Translations under genes and position numbers: made by a program
Assembly: GCA_025602905.1 (NCBI GenBank)
Contig: JAHLKI010000004.1
Coordinates: 1,394,905 to 1,458,904 of the forward strand
Source: Phlyctochytrium arcticum
Taxonomy: Eukaryota; Chytridiomycota; Chytridiomycetes; Chytridiales; Chytridiaceae
Reading direction: 5' to 3'
Length of the DNA stretch: 64,000 nt
The notes under the pieces: generated by a model
Seen by the model: the letters and a program-made list of their open reading frames with translations, nothing else
What the model was told of the DNA's origin: nothing
The model's database searches: none
Shown here: piece after piece, positions 56,224 through 64,000 of the stretch
How the letters are laid out: each line of letters opens with the position of its first letter
How positions within the stretch are numbered: the stretch's first letter is position 1

Positions 56224-56745
56224 CTACTCTATCTCGTATAGCTTGTACATCATGCCATATTTCTCATTCAGTTCTTTAGCCTTTTCTAGATACGCTCGAG
56301 CCGCTTCTTCCTTGGTCTCAAAGTAACCAAGGCAACACTGTTTTCCCTGGAACTGAATATTGGCACGCCATTTTTTGTCTCGTTTGCCCCATGTTACACC
56401 TTTGTACCCCGAGGTATTGTTTTGATTTTTATCACGCCACTGTAAACTCTGTTGCTGTGTAACAACCTCTAGGTTATCGATTCTACTATCCATTCAAATA
56501 TGGTTAATGTGATTAAATTGTTCCTCTGATTTAAGTTTGATTCCGTAAAATGTTTTGTAGATGTAACGATGATTCAAGATCATTTCCTTATTGTTCCAGA
56601 AACATAAATACCCTCTACTGTTAACACTCCCGATATACTCGCCGGTCTTATTAGCTCCTCCAGCCTGGAGATTCTTGATTTTTCCACGATCGGGATACAC
56701 CTCGAATCCGTCCACAGTCTTAATGGTGATTTCTGGAATATTCAT
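56224..56745 (-). pseudogene. NUMOD4-HNH-AP2 homing endonuclease with one in-frame TGA
   Basis: 56745-56497: NUMOD4-like start (GFEVYPDRGKIKNLQ), then HNH residues (LNHRYIYKTF, FNHINHI). A TGA at 56494-56496 interrupts the HNH, and the same frame continues (DSRIDNLEVVTQQQSLQWR) into an AP2 DNA-binding domain (SGYKGVTWGKRDKKWRANI, LGYFETKEEAARAYLEKAK). Family proteins usually have Arg/Lys/Asp here, and CGA to TGA is a simple C-to-T change. A selfish nuclease common in large DNA viruses. Confidence 0.8.
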
Positions 56746-56895
56746 GTCTCGAGTGACTGAATGATACTGGTGAGAAAGAGCACGAGAAATGAAAGGACTA
56801 TTATTCCAAAGAACTGGTTGAATACGAGGATGACGAATATCTGCTGCAAATGCATTTTGGGGGCAGGGAGTCGGGAACAGCTCGTTCTTTTATAT

Positions 56896-57378
56896 TCATC
56901 CATTCCTATCGAATCGCATAACCTTCGTCTCATACAATTTCTGTGAATATATCTTCTCTGAATGTTTTTTAATCATATGGACCCTTTTTCCGTGAACAGT
57001 TCGTGTTCTAAGGTAGCACTCCGGAACTACCCAATTGTTTTTGAAATACACCTTGTAATCTAGTGCTATCAGGGCAATAATCCAATCCCCTAATGAAATT
57101 GGTTTTTTTATGATGTCTATGTAAATATTCCGTGAATTTGCTAGTTTCACTTTACTATGTGTTTTTTCAAATATTTGTGGAATAATATTCATTGCCTCTT
57201 TGATGTCACATGGATTGAATAGGATGGCATTTTTATAAGTGTCAGACTTATCACATGAATAACTGATGGTCTTATCAACTTTAAAAGAATCTATTCCGTG
57301 TTCGTTGCCATATTGTGTAAGCAAGACATTTGATGGCAATTTCTCTAGTATTGCCTGAATATCGCGATATTGGATCAT
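56896..57378 (-). CDS. Hypothetical viral protein (160 aa)
   Basis: ATG start, complete. Basic C-terminal third (TVHGKRVHMIKKHSEKIYSQ) and a hydrophobic centre (LGDWIIALIALDYKVYF). No family recognised. Placed between the endonuclease and the primase-helicase gene, same strand. Confidence 0.5.
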   Translation of the reverse strand: MIQYRDIQAILEKLPSNVLLTQYGNEHGIDSFKVDKTISYSCDKSDTYKNAILFNPCDIKEAMNIIPQIFEKTHSKVKLANSRNIYIDIIKKPISLGDWIIALIALDYKVYFKNNWVVPECYLRTRTVHGKRVHMIKKHSEKIYSQKLYETKVMRFDRNG

Positions 57379-57455
57379 TTTGTTACTAATTGAAACTTAT
57401 TTTATTTTGTGGAATCATGCGGATGGGATTGTACAAAGTGTTACGGGAGAAAAGT

Positions 57456-57577
57456 GGGAAATGCATTGATTTGACTATTACGTTTAAGTGTATATCCCAA
57501 ATACATGCATTTGCCGGATTTTATGTGTGGCAATGTGTAAAGTATGTTGCAAAAAGCACAGAAAGCCCTCGCTGCGA
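57456..57577 (+). repeat. Left inverted repeat flanking the primase-helicase cassette
   Basis: Landmarks ACGTTTAAGTGTAT, GGATTTTATGTGT and TTGCAAAAAGCACAGAAAGC. Pairs in inverted orientation with 60420-60557; the right copy has about 17 additional bp in the middle. Confidence 0.8.
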
Positions 57578-60271
57578 CAAGGAGTATATTTTGTGAGGAG
57601 AATGATTTTTTGGTTGTCGAAAGTGATTAATGCACATCAGATTGGTGTTGTAATCATTTGGTGGATGATGAACCTTGAAGGCTTTTTGAATCATGAATAA
57701 TGGAATGTTTGTCCTCATATTCGGGGGAAAGTCTTCTCCTAATAGAGCCTTATTGGTATGGAGAATATCAATGATGATTTCTTGACACGGTGTTGGATTC
57801 TCTTTGCGATGAATAAGAGGTTTCAAAAGTGTAGGGAGTATCAAATAACCATTCCAAAGAGTTGATAAAACATCATTAGGAGTTTTGGGTATAAAATTGC
57901 ATCGAAAATAGTTCTTCTGAAGACCAAGTTTATCATTCAAACTGTCATTCATTAATGCAGCACAGTAGTTGATCTGAAACATCGGGAATACGGTTCCAAT
58001 CCAGTAGCAACTCACAATCTTCCATCAGTTCGTCCATAGTCTGTGCAGCCGCGCGCATAGACCATTCCTTGTCCTTTGGTGTCAACTTGATATCCAACAT
58101 TTCCATGAATAACTTGAATGTCTCCCAATTCTTCACATTCTTGTTGGCCGAAATCTCTAATTGCAAATCTTGGCGTAATCTTTCAAACACCGTACAATCG
58201 GAACGTTCATATTGTTCTCCATTGTTCCATAGAGCGACTTTTTTGTTCTAAATAATCCAATCACATTATCTTTCGGATTGCGAATACGGGTAATCGATTG
58301 GAAGAACTCCGTGTGAAAATCATGGGGGAAAAGAAAGCGTAAACCTCGTCAAAACATCGGCGGTATCGTAATTGACGCCGACAGAGATAACGGTGTTTGT
58401 CACAATACCGCAAACCTCTTCATTAGTACACAGTTTTTCAATGTAAGACAATGCCTTTTTTTCCTTTTCTTTTTCTCCAAAATAAGATAGAATCTGTGTG
58501 TTGTCTTTCCAGCCCATGTGCTTGGCAATAACGGCAGCGATGGCATCGACTCCTTTTTCACCGGATTTTGCCGGTGTAAAGACATAGTGTTTCTTTCCTT
58601 TTTTCAAATCATCGAGAATATCTTGGATCCAAACATCAAAGTCATTGTATTCCAGAAATAATCGCTTGTTTGGGTTTCTTTGATGATTTAATGACTTCAT
58701 AATCCTCAGTGTTGCGTCTGACTCCATTGATAAAATTGATGGTGAGTTGGGATGTGAAGGTATCGAGAAACATTACTTTGTTCGCGTATCGTATCTGACT
58801 CTTGAATATCTCCCAATTTGGTACCAAGTTTCCTATTGTGTGTTTTGCAATCACCAGAGAATGTTTGCATTAGAGTATCGAATTTGTCAAAGATGATGAT
58901 ATCAAAATTCTTCTTGATATAATGCAACGATTGGATACTGCAAATCAATCGCTGACATTTGTCCATAACCCCTAGTTGTTTATTCTTGGTACTGACATCC
59001 TTGTAATTGGGTACATTCCAATCCGGCATCATTTAGTCATTGAGTAAGATTAATTGCCAAGGTGATTCGTGGTAAATAAATAGAATCAATTTGTCCTTGT
59101 ACAAATGTTTAATCTTTTTGACAACCAATCCAGTCTTGTTTCCTCCCATAGGTGCGGCAAGCACGGAACATTTGATATTGTCTGAAATATCCTCATGTTG
59201 TAAAAGGGAGATTCAGTCATTCGGCTTGGAATATTGAATGATTCTTGTAACTTTCGTGTAGATAGTGAAACGGTAATCTTTGGATAGAATCAGGTCAACA
59301 ACACATCAACCAATTTGCCCGAACAGGCGTGTTTACATGTGTCCCACGTTTGTTGGTAGTTGTGGAAACGTTTGGCGCTACTATCTTTTGGTTTGCACCA
59401 AGTCCAGAATGATTCAAACTGGATCCCAACTTGTTTACACCACCTCAAAACATGGTACTGAATATCATGATCAAGATATCATCGGATCCTTTGTACGGAT
59501 TGGGTAATAGTTTGAGCTTTTCGAGAGGATGAGCTTCTAGATATTCAAAATCGTTTGGAATTGGCAAATGTTGTTGAGGCACCGACAAGAGATCCATTTT
59601 TAATAGTTGTTTCTTAGTAATTTTGGCGGTGACTTTGGTATCCTTCCGTTTACTAATCTGCAAATCAGGCAAACTTTTCCAATCCAAAGTGGTAATGTCG
59701 ATGGCATCAGGTGAGATGAGTCTTTGATGTCTGAACTACCATGGAGAATATGTTGAATCGGCGCATCTTTACCGGGTTTAGATTGACCGACGCACTTAAA
59801 GTTGCTGTTCTTGTAATAAACCAACATATCCCATTTGTGCAGTGCCGTAATGCAAATCAATAGGTTGGTAGATTCCTCATCGTTGCAAACATAGTTGCTA
59901 ATTACAACATGAATCGCGAGAAGCGGCTCAAGTCTTCCTGAGATGTGGTATTTGGCGTTGGGGAAGTACTGGTCGAGAATATTCATAACCTTGTCCATAG
60001 TAAGAGTTGACTTATCGATATCAAAATAGACTTTGCGAGGCAAGTGTTTCAATAAGACTTCAAAGATGTTGCAATTTTCCTTGAGAAGTTTCATAAATTT
60101 GTCGTCATTAGCGGATCCCCACATTTTGCCTTGGTCTTTGGACCATCTCCAAACGGGTAGTTTGTCTTCTTTCAAATTCTCAATGACGTGGTCCCGTGCT
60201 CCTCCATCTTTGCTGACATTCTTGAACCAAGTAATTCCACGATATTCTACTTTCTTGAGGGCCGCTGTCAT
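57521..60271 (-). pseudogene. Primase + herpes-type origin-binding helicase, fragmented
   Basis: 60271-59600 is an AEP primase domain (RKVYFDIDKSTLT with Asp84/Asp86; AIHVVISNYVCND). After several frame changes the helicase follows: APMGGNKTGLVVKKIKHL (Walker A region, about 59170-59110), NFDIIIFDKFDTLM (DEAD-like box), VMFLDTFTSQL, KKHYVFTPAKSGEKG, VTNTVISVGVNYD (motif V), ITRIRNPKDN. C-terminal fragments reach 57521. This is the Herpes_ori_bp (UL9-like) superfamily-2 helicase layout seen in giant viruses. It is a different replication module from 36431-38829. At least five frame breaks, so inactive. Confidence 0.75.
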
Positions 60272-60419
60272 GGCTTATACTTCTACTATTGAGAATAACA
60301 TTTTTTCTCCGGAAATAATCGAAACGCATTCGTCCTTTTATAGGGTTGGAGGCCTCGATACCATTGATATCATTGTGATGTCATTATTGTGTCACTCTCC
60401 TCACGATTTTTATGTTCGC

Positions 60420-60557
60420 AGCGAGGGCTTTCTGTGCTTTTTGCAACATACTTTACACGTTGCAATACGAATCAATATAATGCGACACATAAAATCTGGC
60501 AAATGCACGTATTTGGGAGATACACTTAAACGTAACAGTCAGATCAATGCATTTGCC
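60420..60557 (-). repeat. Right inverted repeat flanking the primase-helicase cassette
   Basis: Inverted partner of 57456-57577. The two enclose about 3 kb containing only the primase-origin-binding helicase gene. Confidence 0.8.
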
Positions 60558-60675
60558 GGATTTTGATGATACATCTATACACCACGAAACATTAGAAACA
60601 TTTGGAACATTCGGGACATCAAGTCTCCAAACGCATCAAACAAAAGAATATATCATGTACTAAGTATAAACCACA

Positions 60676-60924
60676 TTGTTTTTGTATTATACCTATCAAG
60701 TAACAGTGAATCGATTCGGCACCGAACAGCATTTTGAAGCATCATCTCTGCGTCAACTAGGCAAACTGCTTAAACTGGACAGGGCCACGGTCACCAACAT
60801 TTTGAAGGGAGGCAAGTCACACTGGTCAAATTACATTACCATAACGAAACAAGAGAGGCCAATGCGTTCAGGCCCAAACGCACCAAAAAACAGAGAAAAA
60901 GAATCTGTGATGATTGAAGTATAA
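60676..60924 (+). CDS. Small HTH protein, NUMOD1-like
   Basis: 82 residues. FEASSLRQLGKLLKLDRATVT followed by NILKGGKSHW reads as a NUMOD1-type helix-turn-helix, usually a DNA-binding part of homing endonucleases; here it stands alone. The first codon is non-standard (TTG), so the start is uncertain. Confidence 0.45.
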   Translation: MFLYYTYQVTVNRFGTEQHFEASSLRQLGKLLKLDRATVTNILKGGKSHWSNYITITKQERPMRSGPNAPKNREKESVMIEV

Positions 60925-60957
60925 GCCACGAGAATATGTTTAGTTACAAGCAAAAGC

Positions 60958-61557
60958 TTGCTCTTCTCATATTCTGAATCCGATGAATTCCAATCAGCCC
61001 TCGATGAATGGGAGGTTGTCAGCGTAACGGAAAAGGATAATCATTGTATCTGTACACACCGAATATTAGAAAACTGTCACATATGGAACAAGTTGAATAT
61101 GATGGAGCTCATAGTAGGGGATACATGTGTCAAACGCTTCATGAAAGAGGAACATATAAAACAGACTAAAGATATAAAGAAGAAGTTGAAAGACGAGAAA
61201 CGATTTAAAGAAATGTATGGTGAGAATGCAAGTATCAAAATGGGTCAACTGTGTCAAAGTGAATATGCGGGAACCAATATAAGTAAACTATGTCACCCAT
61301 GTTCAGAATGTAACAATTTGTGTCAAACATGTGACAAATTCTTTGCCGTCACGCCAACCAATCGCTGGAGAGTGAACTGTACACCGTGCTGGCAAAGAAG
61401 TAAAGGTTACAAGGTCACCTCAGAGACCAAACCAGATCTATATCCAGGCCAAACACATTTTCCGTGTAAGACCTTGGGTTGCAAAAAGACAATTCCCAAG
61501 AATGAATCATGGAGAACACTATGTACAAAATGTTACTGGGAACAGACATACGGATAG
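60958..61557 (+). CDS. Cys-rich zinc-binding viral protein
   Basis: About 199 residues. An N-terminal motif CICTHRILENCHIWNKLN...VGDTCVKRFM, a pattern I associate with giant-virus proteins, is followed by Lys-rich helix and three CxxC-type clusters (CHPCSECNNLCQTC, CTPCW, CKTLGC/CTKC). Zinc binding is likely, function unknown. The listed start is TTG; the first ATG is much further in, so the N-terminus may be truncated. Confidence 0.5.
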   Translation: MLFSYSESDEFQSALDEWEVVSVTEKDNHCICTHRILENCHIWNKLNMMELIVGDTCVKRFMKEEHIKQTKDIKKKLKDEKRFKEMYGENASIKMGQLCQSEYAGTNISKLCHPCSECNNLCQTCDKFFAVTPTNRWRVNCTPCWQRSKGYKVTSETKPDLYPGQTHFPCKTLGCKKTIPKNESWRTLCTKCYWEQTYG

Positions 61558-61744
61558 ACCCAATGTCCCGTGCGAGACAAATATTCTCCAAAAGTCTCGC
61601 GCGAGACATTTGAATATTTACGGATGGGCCCAATGTCCCGTATCATTGTTGATACGGGTACCCCCCCTTACTGTAAATGACCCTCATGACCCGTCTCAAT
61701 TGAGACACTCATCGTTTTTTCATACTTCACAACTAAAACTCATC
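61558..61744. promoter_or_regulatory. CG-rich palindromic promoter motif upstream of the adenine methyltransferase
   Basis: GTCTCGCGCGAGAC at 61594-61607 is a perfect 14-bp palindrome containing three CpG, framed by inverted AAATATTC/GAATATTT, with flanking GGCCCAATGTCCCG and CCGTATCATTGTTGA. Close relative of 39140-39315. Confidence 0.65.
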
Positions 61745-62893
61745 ATGAGCGACAAACTAGTAAACCAGGAGGCACTGATTAGCAGAGAATATCTCCAGCT
61801 CAATCCGGTGTACAAAGTAGAGTGGTTATTGTCATGCAAAGCTCTCCACACCATCATCAGTCAAAAGCTTTATTTGTCTCAGTATTCGTCGGCGGATGTG
61901 TATTTGTTTGAATGTTGGGGGCAATCAAGGGCCAACGGTTATCGTATTTCAATTGCCGGTCAAGTCTTGAAAGAACTAGAGCAAGATTTTCCACGTAATC
62001 AGTTACCCACTTCTACTCAACTATGTCTTGCAATCAAGAGGCAATCTACTAGCAGAGAATTACCGATCGAAGAGGTTTGGGAGAAGATTTTGTGCCATTT
62101 TGTATCAAGAGATAATGTGGTTCTCTCCAAATTAAACAATGTCTTTGTCGAGACAGAGTTGATTATTCTGCCTCTCCAGCAACAAATAACACCATCCGCT
62201 CTCCCATCAACACCCACATCTCCCCAGCAACAACAATATCAACCACCCCCCACAAAAAAGAGAATAGGTGCCAAGAACGAGTATAACATCCCGGCCTGGT
62301 TGCTCAATGCAATCGAGTGTTTTACTTCGCCTCATGGGATAGACTTGGACCATGCTCTAATCCCGAGACTCTTCTTGACCAAAATATTACCTTTGGAACC
62401 CAGGAAGATGGTACATTTGTCAATGCATTGACATTGGGGGATTGGGATAAATCCAATTGGGTGTATTTGAATCCGCCCGGTTCCGCCATGTTTGATAGAG
62501 AGCAAGGCCCCAAAAATTGTTCCAACCTCATCACCGCTTTCATCAACAAGACATTTTCCGAATTGGAAAAGGGAAATATTCAACGCATCATTGGGATAGT
62601 TCCGGCCGGGTCTGCGCGCAAATGGGGAAAGATAAATTTACAAGAAGACCCTGACTTGCTCAGTTAACAAGAAAGTTCTTTGGAGATGGACAGCGGCCAG
62701 TATGGAGCGAGCGACCGATGAATCGGCAACGGCGGGCGACATCTTCTCTCGCGTCATATTCTACATGGATAGTGACCCAACTTTTCCCCATTCCGCTCGT
62801 TTTGTTCAGATTTTTGGCCAGCACGGGTTCATACCCGGTTACAATACCATACAAAAGACGAGGCGCTTCTCGTGGCCGCACAAAAAGTCATAA
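61745..62893 (+). pseudogene. Phage-type N6-adenine DNA methyltransferase (Dam-like), two frameshifts
   Basis: ATG 61745 (MSDKLVNQEALISREYLQLN). The N-terminal region continues to about 62330 with a Gln/Pro-rich linker. Frame two (62317-62667) has the catalytic motif WVYLNPPGS (about 48-56) and IIGIVPAGSARKW. Frame three finishes at 62893 (FPHSARFVQIFGQHGF). The NPPG catalytic loop fits the phage N-6-adenine methyltransferase family. Inactive unless corrected. Confidence 0.7.
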
Positions 62894-62953
62894 AAGTCAG
62901 TTATACAGAGGGCCATATCACTTGAAATCTGCCAATACTACTAACATCTCATC

Positions 62954-63753
62954 ATGAAGCCAATAGTGGCGTACATCGGCTCCAAGCGTCCGCATTATGC
63001 CCCAATTAGTATCACACTTGCCCCAAGGATTTACGCGCTATTTCGAACCATTTGTTGGTGGGGCATCGATGTTATTTTGCATGGGCAATATTGTTCCTGA
63101 ACTTGAGTATCATATTAACAACCTGGAGTCATCAATCATCAACGTGTACCAAGCAGTAAAAAGCGACCACTTGAAGCTGCTCACGACCCTTGATTCACTG
63201 GACCAAAAGAAAACCAAGCAAGACTTTATCAACTTGGTGAATATATTCAATCAAAGATCACTAGTACTGAGAAAAGCGGGTATCTACATCTACCTGACCA
63301 AGTTGGCATTCAACTCGAATTTGAAGCATAGAGCCAATGCAATCAAACCGACATATTCAAAGTCAAGTTCACTCAGCCCCATTCACAATGAGGAGAATAT
63401 CCGCGAGATTCATCAGTTTATGCGGAACGTGACAATTAGCAATCAAGACTACAACATATTTATGGGCTCATTTGATTTACGGTCAACGGACTGTATATTC
63501 TTGGACCCACCATATCTCGTGCAGCAAGTGAATGAATATTACCAGTCAATCTTTCATGAAAAGAGTTCCAAGACCTCAAGAATCTATGCGATCGAATCAA
63601 TGCGGCCGGTGCCAAGTTCTATTAACGACCCACGTTGACAAATTCATAGCAGACCTATTTAAAGAGTACAATGTGACAAAATTAGAGAGACATCCATTTA
63701 TTAGTAGCGGGAAAGCCATATCATACAAGTATGTCATCAAGAACTATCTGTAA
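62954..63753 (+). pseudogene. D12-class (MboIIA/Dam type) N6-adenine methyltransferase, frameshifted
   Basis: ATG 62954, MKPIVAYIGSKR; the frame shifts almost at once (about 62995). Main frame 62997-63638: SAM-binding GFTRYFEPFVGGASMLF (about 11-27), FNQRS, and catalytic FLDPPY (about 158-163). A last shift at about 63560 gives the C-terminus to 63753 (TTHVDKFIADLFKEYNV, SYKYVIKNYL). The D12 layout is clear. Follows the Dam-like gene on the same strand. Confidence 0.85.
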
Positions 63754-63862
63754 TGTTATATCATATTGTATCAATCTGTATCAAATGCATCAATAGCTTT
63801 ATTCTTATATAACGCGGGCCAGAAAGCCTTAAATTTAACTTATTGCACATAAGTATAACCCC

Positions 63863-64000
63863 ATGGACATCTTAAAATACTTCAAGACCTTTGCCGCATC
63901 CCGATATAGTATGGGCAAAAACCTTGCGACATTATTGAGTGATGCCCCTGTTGAACCAAGGATTCTATTTGAGTTAATCTTTGCAAATGTACCGGATTTG
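63863..64000 (+). CDS. Start of an unidentified gene (runs off the window)
   Basis: ATG at 63863, 46 codons open to the window end (MDILKYFKTFAASRYSMGKN). Same strand as the methyltransferases. Too short to assign. Confidence 0.4.
   Translation, partial: MDILKYFKTFAASRYSMGKNLATLLSDAPVEPRILFELIFANVPDL

Overview
The window reads as fungal nuclear DNA packed with transposons and virus-derived elements. The host affiliation is inferred from a MULE transposase with a SWIM zinc finger of a type common in fungi, short 52-62 bp GT-AG introns, two Helitrons and a chromodomain Ty3 retrotransposon. A basidiomycete or an early-diverging fungus both fit; I cannot place it further, and another unicellular eukaryote is not excluded. 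No tRNA, rRNA or CRISPR array was found. By eye the transposon DNA (1-10.5 kb, 40-46.6 kb, 49.5-55.9 kb) is richer in GC than the AT-rich viral DNA around it.

Layout. 0-2.1 kb: broken MULE transposase. 2.7-10.5 kb: Helitron 1, an intact 1844-codon Rep-helicase on the minus strand and a divergent OB-fold/AT-hook gene. 11.2-36.4 kb: viral element A, bounded by about 1.07-kb terminal inverted repeats (TIRs; 12389-13461 and 35335-36405). It carries a very long adenovirus-fibre/phage-tail-like gene (broken), a probable penton protein, a packaging ATPase, a DD35E integrase with chromodomain and several small unknown genes. I see no major capsid gene. Inside it, 22.4-29.5 kb is a tandem array (2.97 kb, 2.97 kb, 1.1 kb) of non-viral, intron-containing DNA flanked by two copies of a 1.37-kb viral segment. 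The joints create two in-frame chimeric ORFs.

36.4-39.8 kb: a primase/SF3 helicase gene, an ACACAGAT repeat region and a truncated C5-cytosine methyltransferase, cut off by Helitron 2 (39.8-46.7 kb). Helitron 2 has the same two-gene divergent architecture as Helitron 1. 46.8-64 kb: viral region B, with F-box-like paralogues, a second fibre gene split by a Ty3/gypsy chromovirus (49.46-55.94 kb), an HNH-AP2 homing endonuclease, a primase plus herpes-type origin-binding helicase gene framed by inverted repeats, a cysteine-rich protein, and two N6-adenine methyltransferases.

Working view: one or more Polinton-like/giant-virus-related DNA elements integrated here, then decayed by frameshifts, rearrangement and transposon insertion. 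The replication modules (two different primase-helicases), packaging and attachment genes and three DNA methyltransferases are those of a DNA virus with an integrating lifestyle. Nearly every viral gene over 1 kb carries frameshifts, so the loci look like fossils. All functional calls are from motif reading only; no database search was run.
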